From assembly GCF_048128805.1 (NCBI RefSeq), contig NC_136001.1, forward strand, positions 6,082,001-6,146,000: a stretch of DNA of 64,000 nt, given 5' to 3'. Numbering within the stretch: position 1 is the stretch's first letter; every line of letters begins with the position of its first letter. The notes beneath the pieces were generated by a model. The model searched no databases. It was not told the origin of the DNA and saw nothing but the letters and a program-made list of their open reading frames with translations. The translations under genes and the position numbers were made by a program. Source of the DNA: Centroberyx gerrardi. Its lineage: Eukaryota; Chordata; Actinopteri; Beryciformes; Berycidae. Below, in pieces: positions 25,201-35,833 of this stretch.

Positions 25201-28200
25201 TTAGAAAAGCTAGTTAGTCACAAAAGAGGGGAGGTACTGAATGAGGCTATATAGTGAAACATATTTAATACACATTGCATATTTAAAGAAATTATGTATT
25301 CAAATATTGATCATGACATATCCTCAGACATTAACTAAGTGAGGCTAGGGAGTTTGTCATACTATGGACAAACCAAATCAGTCAATGTAATATTTTTATT
25401 GACTGCAATGTTTTCAGTATGGGATCTACAGTATATCATGGCTGAGCTCAGGTAGTTTGTAGTTAAAGGCATTTTCTCTGCAGTGGCAGGACTGATGGGT
25501 GTGGGCAAAAGCAGGGCATTCTGGGAACTGCAGTTTCAGCTAGGCAAGAGGGAGAATCACTGTAATGCTGCAGCTGGTTTCCCCTTTTAACTCTCTGCAC
25601 CATGGCTGCTCTTAAATCAAAACCAGTGGCTCTCAGATAGAGCGCTGTGTGTGTGTGTGCGCTGTGTGTGTGTGTGTGTGTGTATGTGTGTGTGTGCGCA
25701 CGTGTGTGCATCCATGCATACATGTTTGTGTTGATCAGCCTAAAATAAAACTCACTAAGGGCCTACAGGGTGTTGCCAAGGTGACATCATGGGGTTGTGT
25801 GGTGAATAGGCAACCTTACAGCAGCAAGCAATGCGTATAAGGCAGTGGTTCTCAAAGAGGGGTCCGGGTCCCATCCAGGGGTCCCTGAGGGGGTTGAGGA
25901 ACAGTTTGACTTCACTTTAATTTTCTAGAAATTATCCTAATTAGAGAATGTATAAGGATGGCTGTTGTAATCCAAGGTTTCACTCTCAGCACTATTGTCT
26001 TGTATAGTGTAGACACTTCTACTGTTCAATACTAAATCAACAGCTACAATCTCTCCATGTGGGTTCCAGGGACTAAATCCGATCAAACGGGAGTCAGTGG
26101 GGTCTAATGTGTCTATTTGGGGGTCTGAGACATGAAAATGTTTGAGAACCTCCGGATTGGAGGGCAGCTAGTCGTGAACATGCAGATTCAGATCCAGTTG
26201 AATCTGCAGCATCCATTTTCTCTTAGTACAGTACACTGATCGAGGCTCTGTATATCTCCTTGTTTTGAAGTCCACAGCCAGTTTGATTTGACGTTGAAAC
26301 ACGCCCTCTGCTGTTTATAGAGGCAGATGGCAGCTGGTTAAAACGACTAATTTATTCATTTGGCATGGTAAATGTGCTGTTTGGACATATTAGCAGGCCT
26401 ATCAACAGTATGCTTTGGTCCGATGCTGTTATACAAATAAAGGTTCGAGAAAAGCTTGAGTTTTACAGTTACAGGACTTCAAATGTAGATACTGAGATGC
26501 TTCACAGTGCGGCGGGGCACGGTGTGAAGTTGTGAACATGTTGCTTCCCTAAAACAGGAAGTGAGTTCAATGTCCCGGGCCTTGCTGACAGGACAGGAAA
26601 AGGGGGATTTGTGCGTTCACCACAAGGCCATTTATTATTGAGATGCTCATCAGGATTCAGCTGAAACCAGATGCATTAGACCCACCCTGCAAACCACGTG
26701 TGTGTGTCCTCACTCTTTCCCACACACAGACACACACACACACATTATGACAGTAGAGCAGACTCGCTATGCCAAACGTCCTGGAGGTGTACAGTAACCC
26801 TCCCGAATAGTGTCGTATATGCTCCTGCCAAATAATTTGATTGCCCTGGGTGAAACAGCCCTCCTTTATAGGCTGGCACAGCACACAGCTAATTGCCTTG
26901 CTTTATTATCTGCTTTATTATTTATTATTTTATACGAGCCATATAATTGCCCCTCCGCTCCATTAAGACACAACTGAACTGGACGGATAAGACCCACAGC
27001 TTGCAAACCTTCATCATACTAAAAGGTATAGCCACCGACTGTCTACTGCTGGTAAAAAGAAGCGGAGGAGGGAAGAGCGAGAAGGGTTTATGACCCTGAG
27101 CTATAAATTAAATGAAGAATCAATGTTATGGGTCAACATCCATTAGAATATACACACACTCAGGGCACCACAGGCAGAGTTGACATGCCGCTGAGAGCAT
27201 CAGAGAAACTAATTTGATGCACCCATGTGTCTCCTCCATGCTATTCTCCTTCAGGGTGGCTGAAATACTGAACAATACGCTGCCGTAGCATGATAATATA
27301 TGGCTAATGGTGTGTGTTCATAAATCCCCAATGCCTTGGAGAGTGAGTCACTCTGAGTGGGCAGGAAAGAGGGGCGTTTGGATCTATTAAGCACTATGCA
27401 TCATTTCATCGATGTCATTCGAAAGTAGGGCAAGGTAGCTGCTAGCTAAAGCCCCACTGGAAACACACCAGCACAGTCACTGGAGCTTACTTGCTGAAAA
27501 GCCATGTTGTTACTCCACTGACGCCCCTCAAAATGGCTGTCTTTGTGTACCACAAGGTAATGTTGTGGATGAAACGCAGCTGATTTCAAACACGCTCAGA
27601 AGGCGAGGCGATCGTATCAATTATTCATGTTCAGACTCCAAACGGGCGAGCTGCCGGCGCAACGCGGCGTCAACTCTGAATTCCTGTCTCTTTTCTCTCT
27701 CTCTCCAAGCATCTAGCTTCCCGCTGTGCTTTTCTTTACAGGCTAAACGGTGCCAGATAATGAGCTGTGTATGTACGTCTGAGGGGAACATGGAGCGTAT
27801 ACACAACGGGAGACAGCGGCAGCACAACGAACAGGGGGGAAAGCTCACTGAGCCAGAGAGACTTTTGATACATTATTCACAAGCTTGGTGCAAGGATAGG
27901 ACTCTCAAATCTTGACAAAAAATAATCCTCTCTCCGGTCCACTTTTGGATTTGAATTGAGACAATAACCTGGGTCGATGCACGTTCATTTCCCAGTTGTG
28001 ATCAATTAATACGGTTGTGCATAGTGCCGTCATAATGAAGATGTAGCTGCATGATCTCACTGTGGATTATTTCATCTTGGATGTGTCAGCCATGTTGCAA
28101 ATCATTACTTAAAGCCCTATTAGGCTCTTTGATTCCTTAAAGTGCAAAAGAAAACTGTAAGTGGCCTGATAACTGTGCTAGGGTAAAGTCGAGCAACTAT

Positions 28201-28492
28201 TATATTTTATCATAACCTACAAAATGATCTGCTGCTGTGCTATTGGTGGGTTGTAAGGGCAACCGTAGATGTTAAAGCCATGGCGTTTCAATGTATTTTA
28301 ATGACAAGGCCACTGTCCCTTCCCTCTAAGGCGTGGTGTTCTTGATGTTGGCTGGAGAGATAGCCAAAGAAGAATAATGATCACTGGAAAGAGATCCATT
28401 GTGATTTACTGACCGTTAACACATAGACTTGCATGTAATTCTAACTTTGTCTGAATAATGAACAGCACACATCACCACTATAGACCAGTTAG

Positions 28493-28544
<52 letters not shown>

Positions 28545-29243
28545 ACACACACATTCTCCTTCTCTCTCACACACAAATACACCCATGCGCACACAAGCAG
28601 CTATTCCAGTATACTGGTATATTTAACAAAAATGTCATATGAAGATCATGGAGGTGTCAGTCAAAGCGAGACAGAACATGCTCCTGAAAGTCGTTGCGTT
28701 GGCTGCAGCAAGGAGCCACCTGCATGTGGCTCCAACAGTAAATTTAGTTTGCCGCACTGCTAGCCTCAGCGTGAGTCTTTCTTTTTTTTTTTTGTAATTA
28801 CTTCAGATCTGCCTCAGCAAGCCGGCGTTTTATCAGAGGTGGTCACAGCTTTCGCATTACCGGGAACGACTCCGGTGAATTTCAGATAAATGCGCAATAA
28901 TCTGCTCTTTCTGGAAGAATCTGACTGCTTTTATATATGTTATTATGTTACTGTATTATGTCCATGTATGACTGTGGCAGCATTTCAGTCTGCCATAGCC
29001 ATTCAGTATCTATATCTGAGCTCCAGTGCAATCTGAGAGAAGAAAATCCCAGTTGCCATGACAATTTTGCCCAATACGCATAGAAACCATCTCTGGTATC
29101 AGATGCTAACTAATTCTCCCCCCTCTTTGTTCCCTAAACCAATGTAAACCACCAGACACCCCCCCACCCCATTTCAACTAACCAGATGTAACCGCCAGGC
29201 TGGTGGGAATGTGTGTCTTCTTACCTGATACAGTGCTGGCCAT
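15474..29243 (-). CDS. stmn3: stmn3: stathmin-like 3 (SCLIP), complete, 180 aa
   Basis: Five coding exons on the minus strand: 29243-29225, 21980-21885, 20724-20549, 18290-18099 and 15533-15474. They total 543 nt, giving 180 residues, the same as human STMN3. Exon 1 gives MASTVS. Exon 2 gives the membrane anchor with the palmitoylated cysteine pair ([13 protein letters not shown]). Exon 3 holds [14 protein letters not shown] and the proline-rich linker. Exon 4 is the tubulin-binding coiled coil ([14 protein letters not shown] to LKQRLREK). Exon 5 ends ADLSG. The protein binds tubulin dimers and destabilises microtubules in neurons, at Golgi and vesicle membranes. All introns are GT-AG except intron 4, which starts GC (AAG|GCAAGG). 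The start agrees with a CCATGG context. STMN2 and STMN4 are less likely because of MAST- and helz2 linkage. Confidence 0.95.
15534..18096. other. stmn3 intron 4
   Basis: 2.6 kb with no coding signal. A stretch about 16170-16440 ends in a cluster resembling a transcription-start and poly-A region (AGTAAACCTATATC), possibly an old LTR fragment, but I could not find paired ends. Confidence 0.4.
18097..18099 (-). other. stmn3: Non-canonical GC splice donor of stmn3 intron 4
   Basis: Exon 4 ends CGC GAG AAG and the intron begins GCAAGG. The next exon (GAA GTC CAT GCA) follows in phase 0 behind a normal TTGCAG acceptor. AAG|GCAAG is the usual context of GC-AG introns. A GT two codons away would break the frame. 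Confidence 0.75.
18291..20548. other. stmn3 intron 3
   Basis: 2.3 kb of AT-rich unique-looking sequence. No exon, repeat ends or RNA gene recognised. A purine-rich run sits at about 18305-18420, next to exon 4. Confidence 0.4.
22152..22248. repeat. (CGCA)n followed by (CA)n microsatellite
   Basis: About 18 CGCA tetramers pass directly into about 10 CA dimers. It lies about 170 bp 5' of stmn3 exon 2 in the sense of transcription. ORFs across it are artefacts of the repeat. Confidence 0.97.
25646..25700. repeat. (GT)n microsatellite
   Basis: Interrupted GT run in stmn3 intron 1. Confidence 0.95.
25843..26154. mobile_element. hAT-like non-autonomous element
   Basis: Starts CAGTGGTTCTCAAAGAGGGG and ends TTTGAGAACCTCCG, giving imperfect inverted ends (GGTTCTCAAA shared), as in Charlie-like hAT elements. 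No exact 8-bp target duplication is visible, so bounds are approximate. Confidence 0.55.
28496..28553. repeat. (CA)n microsatellite
   Basis: Nearly pure CA run in stmn3 intron 1, followed by a CT/CA-rich stretch. Confidence 0.97.
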
Positions 29244-29249
29244 GGTTGC

Positions 29250-29348
29250 TGAAGGCGGAGGAGGAGAGAGCAGGAGGATGTTGCTGGATGGAGGAGAGGA
29301 GAGAATGTGAGAGGGGAGGAGGAGGAGGAGTAAGAGGAAGAAGAGGAG

Positions 29349-29386
<38 letters not shown>

Positions 29387-29396
29387 CTGGGCGTGT
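29250..29396. repeat. Polypurine tract at the stmn3 5' end
   Basis: About 147 bp almost all A/G on the plus strand (GGAGGA words, then about 16 GA units), starting seven bases upstream of the stmn3 ATG. In the transcript it would be a CT-rich leader or core promoter. Confidence 0.8.
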
Positions 29397-29472
29397 GTCT
29401 ATGCCCCTGAATGGTGCAGTACACAAGCCTCACCGCGCCGCTACATGAACAATGGGCTGCCGGTGGGGCTCA

Positions 29473-29474
<2 letters not shown>

Positions 29475-29503
<29 letters not shown>

Positions 29504-29596
29504 GTGGTGGTGGTGGTGGTGGTGGTGGGGGGGGTGCAAGTTGCTACCGACAAGGAAAGGGGTGGGTGGGGTGAAGGAGGAATGGGAGCAATGCAT

Positions 29597-29630
<34 letters not shown>
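29475..29630. repeat. (GT)n, (GGT)n and (CA)n microsatellites
   Basis: GT run 29475-29502 passes into GGT 29503-29527 and a G run. A CA run follows at 29598-29629. All lie upstream of stmn3. Confidence 0.95.
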
Positions 29631-29631
<1 letters not shown>

Positions 29632-29684
29632 AATCCCTGAGATGGAAGCTTAAGACAACCCTTTTCCTAATTTCAAGGCCTTAA

Positions 29685-30145
29685 AGTCGAGATGAAACGG
29701 CATTTCGAGAGTATCTAACTTCCGTATCGTGACGTATTTCCGAGTGAAACAGGAAAGACAGGCGGGACATAACGTTGGGAGGAATTTGATTTGAACGTTG
29801 AAAAGTGGGTGTGTCATAACACCCGAAGACACACCGAAGTACCATGCTGTTGCTAGCTAGCTAACTAATGAATCTTAGCCTCTTAGCTCTGTGCACTAAA
29901 AGTTGAAGATTGATTGATGGGTGGATGTCATGATATTATTGGTTGAAATTAGTTACGGGCATGCTTACGTAAGCACACGGCATATTTTGTTTTACAGGAA
30001 GAAAACATGATTGAATTTTGATATAAGAACACAAAGAAATTGATTTTTTGTATTTTTTTTGGCATATATTGTTAAATAGGTGCACAATATGACCGGGGAT
30101 GTGATCTAAAAGGGTTAAAAAGGCATTTTTCATTTCATCTCGACT
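29685..30145. mobile_element. TTAA-flanked MITE (Kolobok- or piggyBac-like)
   Basis: Flanked by TTAA at 29681-29684 and 30146-30149. The first 13 bases, AGTCGAGATGAAA, equal the reverse complement of the last 13. No ORF of interest inside; AT-rich right half. TTAA target use is shared by Kolobok and piggyBac. An AG start favours Kolobok. Confidence 0.75.
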
Positions 30146-30596
30146 TTAAGTAAAATACGCCTTTATTTTGAAGGATCTTCCAAAGATACAGTGATAGAAA
30201 TTAAACAGAATCTAAATGAACCTGAAATAGTTGCATCCAACATCCAATGTTACAGTGATTTAATTATAATTATATAGGGATGGGACGATACATCGAAATT
30301 CAATATATCGCAATACCAAAATGTGACAATACGTATCGTTGTATTCAAAAATGAATGGTGATATCAGCTCCATGTTATTCTGCTGTAGTAATCACAAATG
30401 AGATGCTTGACCATCACAGTTTCACAAGCTCTCCATCCAAATTATATTATTTGCACTTCGTAATGACATTTTATATCGTATTGTGGGATAAGCAGATCAA
30501 GCAGATTATTTCCACGGCCTTACCGTGTCTTATCATGTGACCGAAAGGTGAGAGAATCAAACTGTGGGATGCTTCTCTTTGTTTCGGGATGGAGGA

Positions 30597-30627
30597 GGGG
30601 GAGGCGGGGGGAGGAGGGCCGTGTGGG
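30597..30627 (+). other. G-quadruplex-type G runs
   Basis: Runs of 5, 6, 3 and 3 G separated by loops of four to six bases. Intergenic, in a locally GC-rich stretch (30560-30690) with no gene. Confidence 0.5.
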
Positions 30628-30807
30628 AAGCCTCTCAGACTGACGCTGACAGTAAGGAGGGTCTGTAGGGAGGCGCTCCGGGGTCAGAGGTGATCTGGAC
30701 ATGACTCAGGGATAGCTCACTTCTTGTAAGTGAGTCAATGCTATAGATTGGGATGATACGCAATCAGGCTGAAGACAGACTGAGATGAAACACCTTTGTT
30801 TTGAATA

Positions 30808-31039
30808 TACACTGAATGGACAAAACATCATCTTGCTGATATTGAGTCGCAGCCCGTTTTGCACAATCCACAGCTTAATCGTCCATGTCCAACTTCTTCC
30901 CTTTATGTCCATCTCCTCTAGATTAGTATAGATTTAATAAGGGACATCAATAAGGGATAATGGCTTTTACCTGGATTCACCTCATCAGTGTACATCATGA
31001 AAAGAGCAAGTGTCCCTAATATTTTGTACAGTCAGTGTA
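30808..31039. mobile_element. Tc1/mariner-like MITE
   Basis: 232 bp with inverted ends TACACTGAATGGACAAAACA and, reversed, TACACTGACTGTACAAAATA, beginning and ending in TA as expected of mariner target duplication. No ORF. Confidence 0.7.
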
Positions 31040-32925
31040 TTTTTAAATGAGGTTGATGGGGTTGATCCTACCATTGGGTGAGTCTTATTGGACATTTTCT
31101 AACTCTTTAAAAAACAGATCTGAGTCAAAACCAACACGTTTCAGCATCTTTTTGTCTCTTTTACATTTTCCCATCTACACTGGATGTGTTAAGGCCAGCA
31201 GCCCAGCGGTTCCCTATTGATGTGGTAAGTGATGCTAATGTTGATTGATCACATATCACAGCGCCACAGACACAGCATGGATTTACAGCCACTCCGGGGA
31301 ATAGGACAGGTGCATGTGTGTGTGACAGAAATGGCATTACCATTTCAAATGGCCTATTGATTCCTGCCGGCTGTAATAACACAGGGTGGGTTTTAAGTAA
31401 ACCAAAAAAGATGAATATAATTAATAGCAACATTTTTAGATGCTGCCAACCTATATTTTAGGGGTTTAATGCACCATGCTAATTTTGAGCTGTCAATTGG
31501 AGTTAGAGGAATTGAGTGCATCCATCTTGGGGGTCTTAAAAGATTTTCTCTCCCATGTTTTCAGCGGGGTACAATGAAAACAACTTTTTATTATAATGGA
31601 TTTTGAAAGTCCTGACACAATTTCTTCATAACTTCTTCGAAATAGCTTGTATTTATTTATATGAGTAAGAGGTTGTTACTTGGACATGAAATGATGTAAG
31701 TGAGCATAAATAACATTTGTCATTTAAAAAAATGACTCATCATGTTCATTTGTTACATCGTTTTCCATCACTTGATCAGTGCGAGTTAGGAATTAAAGAC
31801 AAAATCATGTTGAAGTCCACAATATTCGATTTTATTCAGCACATATAAAAAAAACTCATGAGTGAAAAATAAAAATATAAAATGTCTTGTTTGTGCGTAC
31901 GCCTGTTTTTTGACAAGAAGAGGCAAAGGTGGCTGAAAAAACCCTTAAGGGGCAAAAGACCTTTCTAATTACTCTAATGCTCTTATCTTTTATTCTATTC
32001 TTTACTGAAACAATACTGTCGTTTTTCCCAGATCCAGTCTTTCCAAGCTGCACAATCCTCAGCTCATCAAAACCTGTAGAAAATCAGCATACACTGGATG
32101 TCAAGTGTACAGGTTAGATGTACTACTAAAACCTGCACCATCCTGTCACCATAAGCCCAGCATAGTATGATAGGAATGCTTCATATAATCATACTGCACA
32201 AACAAAGGGCTGTGTTTTTGTCAGTGGCTTATTTCGCTATTACTTATTACATTTTAATTTAAATAAGTACATTTCCAAATAAAAAAAATTTGTCACCGAT
32301 TTTAATTATGTACAATAAATCACCTGCCTGATTAAATAAACATGGACAAGTGAGGGGAAATTGTTTTCAGGTGCAAGTACACTACTGATAGGACTGCACT
32401 GCAGTTGATGTTGCCTTTAAGTGCTAGTTGCCACTTGTGTGATAGAAAGTTGTAATTATCACGTCACAACTAGCTTGATTTCTGACTCTTCTTGTATTTT
32501 CAAGAGCTATTTGGTGTTTTAGCAGCAACATGAAGGGAGGGGAATGTGCATGAAACAAGGAATTAAAGTTTGAATTGGCTCTTCAGCTAATAATGTTCCA
32601 TCAACTGCTGACATGTCTGCCATGCTTCCTACCACATTAGCCACATGGCGCACACACCCTAAACACAAGAAGTTAAAATTCCCAAGCGAGGGACAATCTG
32701 GACGGGGAAAGTGAATGAGTAACACTCTCCCCTCCTTCAGAAAGGCACTTGACCCCCAGTTACTCCAGTAGAGTTGTGTTGTGCCATCCATAGAAGCTCT
32801 GCAGTTACATCACCCACCTCTGGCGCCATCATGGAGGTCCACTGGAGATTTGACAGAAGAACCAGTTGTTGTGCTGCGGGTATATGTCTATTCAGTAATA
32901 GGTAAAATTGAATAGTCTTTTAAGG

Positions 32926-33365
32926 TAGATTTATTTCCAATTTTAAGTTACGTGTCACAGTAACCTAAAATGGGAAACAAATCTACAGTAAACCGTCTTG
33001 TCTTTAGCTCTAGTCTCTACTCCAAAACACTCTGAGTTGTAGCTTGAGAAGAGTCAGCTCAGTTAACCTGAACAAACAGCTGGTTTATGGCTTTATTGGC
33101 TAGCTAACTAGCTAGAAAGCTAATTTAGCCAAGCATTCAATGTTAATGTTAATATGTGACTATTAGCCACTACTAATTAGCTTCTACTAGATACACTAGC
33201 AAGTGCCAAAGTAAGATGCATTTATAATAAGACAGTGATGGTTAGCTAAATGGATACTATGGTTTGCTAGCTAATAAGTTGACATTATCTAAACACAAAA
33301 TCAGATATATCAGTGGTGAGATGATCGTTTGCCAGTCAAAAAGCACACAGAAATGAACCTTGTAT
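32926..33365 (-). repeat. Unnamed dispersed repeat, copy 2 (inverted)
   Basis: Reverse complement shares ordered words with 14660-15055. Its left 60 bp form an imperfect palindrome (GATTTATTTCCAATTTTAAG against AAAATGGGAAACAAATC), a possible terminal hairpin. Confidence 0.65.
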
Positions 33366-34199
33366 ATTGAATTCTGTGGAGACGGGACAAGTTGTTTCGA
33401 AACACAATCAGCTCCTCACTGCCACTGTTGTCCAAGAGCTGAGGACCTCCACTTTGTTCCCAGTTGTGAATGTGTTTAACTGTATGAATGTGACTCTTCC
33501 CTTAAAAAGGTGAAAGACACAACTCGCCACCTCAGCACCACGGAGCATTGAAAATCCAACTTTCCCACTCACAATTCTCCTCTTGTTCATATGTGCCGAA
33601 CTCATAATCATGTTATTTTACATATGACTTGAAGGCATCATAAAATCAAAATATTGCCACCTATCGTCAGTGGAACTGAAGACACTGAAGGGGTGAAATA
33701 CAACGACAGACACATAGACACCTTGACGACTTTTGCAACACTTGGTGTAAAATAGTTTTTGTTTTAACATGAGGCACATCATATGATGGATTACTCAAAC
33801 ATCATCTTAAGGTTAGCTAAGCTTTTGGAACAATATTTTCCTTTCCAAATCTCACAACATTACATACATTATTTTTTAGATACGGGGTAAATTCAATTCA
33901 GAAAAGGATAGAAATGACCTTGTTTGAGAGATATTTCTCAAGTGCTGCAACAAGATGGAACAAATGTTTGAACATGATTGATAACAAAGAAATATTTTGT
34001 CCACTACTGACCAAGTGGGAACATATAGAGAACAAAACAGAACCTAGGATACAACCTTGAAGCACGCTGAACTGTAGACATTGCACTTTTGTGCTACTGT
34101 ATGAAAGCCAAAATGAACATACACATGAGCAGGATCCATTGTCATGACAAATTAGAACTTTGATACTGAACTGTAATCTTTCAAAGTATCATCCATATT

Positions 34200-34575
34200 T
34201 GCAGTCATTTCTTTGTTTTGATTTCAACCAGCTCACATCCATGTTGTATCTTTGATGTTTCACCTCTAGTTACTGGTTTCACTGTTTACATTTATTGCAT
34301 TTTTGCACATACTGCACTACTGAACATAACTCGTATAGTATATTCTCATATTTATTGTGCCATTGTTATGTCTATACTACATGTACTGTGTGGGTGGTAT
34401 CTGTGGGGTAGCTGTTGGATAGTCATGTCTACTGTCTAATGTCTACTGTGCCATCGCTATATCTATGTGTTATATTGTGAGGATGGTAATTGCTGAATAA
34501 CTGAGTGTGCCGTAGCACAAGCATTTCATTGTATTTATTTACATATGACAATAAACTGAACTTTAACTTGAACTT
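34200..34575 (+). repeat. LINE 3'-end fragment
   Basis: Ends CATTTCATTGTATTTATTTA followed by GACAATAAACTGAACTTTAA and an AACTTGAACTTT tail, the typical end of a fish non-LTR element. No coding part remains. Confidence 0.5.
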
Positions 34576-35833
34576 TTGTTCTTCTGGCTGTCCTTTGTAT
34601 GTACAAATTTGATAACTGTCAATCATCTGATTTTATTACATCACTAAAAAGTTTAATTTTGACATGAAAATTTTTTGAAGATAAAATTGTCTGACTTGAT
34701 GAGCTTTGATATCAACCCTAACACAATCACTGCTGGCATGAAACAGACTGGTGGATATTATTGAACTTAAGGTATTTTTGCCCTTGGCATATAAAATAGA
34801 TATTTGAGAAATTGTGAAACATAAAGTAGTGTTTTTTGTTTGAACAATGAACTATGAATATGATTGAATTCAACATCTTGCAATGAAACCCTTTAATTGC
34901 AGTACAAAATATCACAGACTCCTAAGTGATGGTTCTGCTAACAGAACAGTTGCACATTATGACATTGGCTTACTTTTCTGTGGTGTGGGTAGTTTATTTT
35001 TCATATGGAATTTAAAATTGTACCTCAATAAATACTTGCACCTAGATAAAAATGCAATTGATAGTAATTTAGAAAATCCCGGATTGCAAGGGGTGACAGA
35101 GTATGGAAAGCGCAATTCTGCTGCAGACACACAGTAAAATTCAAACATGACAGATTCAGCTTTTTTGAAATCTGAAATTTATTACGATAATGTCAGAAAG
35201 AGGACATCCCTTTCAGATTTGTTATCACTTTCTATATATCAAGTTAAACTGCCAGTATAAAGTGATCCAACATAGGTCAGGTCAGATTAGAAAGTTAGTA
35301 TTTCAATGTGTCCAGCAGACTACAGGAGGAGGTTCTTTGTGCATTTACTTACTATAGATCTCCTGTCCAGTTACCCAACAATCTGTAGTGTCTTTGCACA
35401 TTAACACTTCAAAAGGTGATGAAAACAGTTTTTCCTCCCATATAGGTCGATGATGGGACCATCAATATTTTACACAGAGGTAAAAAGGATGACAAAACTG
35501 ACATCATATCACCGAACCTTAAAAACAAAGGTTTAGTGGCTGCTGAAAGGTCTGCAAACCACTCACACATGAAGCAGAAGAAAACAAAACACTGCTTCAA
35601 AACGTGTAGCAACTTTCCGCCCCGGTCCAAGCACATCTCAAATGATGCATAATAATATAATAAACTCTTAAAACGGGAGACCCAGACTGACTGCTCAAAT
35701 TCACAGCAGTGGCTCAGACACGAGGAGAGAGGAAAGTTGAGCAGCTCCAGGGTTTATACTCAATGTCCTTAAGGAGAAACTCACAGTCACAAGATGAGTG
35801 TCAAGAGCTGGGTGTTGCTGAACAGCTGACTTC

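Larger units (their letters stand above)
21981..29224. other. stmn3 intron 1 (7.2 kb)
   Basis: Holds microsatellites (22152-22248, 25646-25700, 28496-28553), a hAT-like element (25843-26154), and probable but unbounded repeats near 22600-22850 and 22845-23200. About 26880-27420 is AT-rich and unique-looking; no function could be assigned. Intron 2 (20725-21884) likewise shows only a TTCC run near 21190-21250. Confidence 0.4.
29244..35833. other. Intergenic region between stmn3 and arfrp1
   Basis: In human the interval holds RTEL1 and TNFRSF6B. Here I find no helicase or receptor exon on either strand, only the repeats listed and AT-rich sequence. The arfrp1 3' UTR should occupy the right end; an AATAAA on the minus strand lies at 35178-35183. 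Confidence 0.5.
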
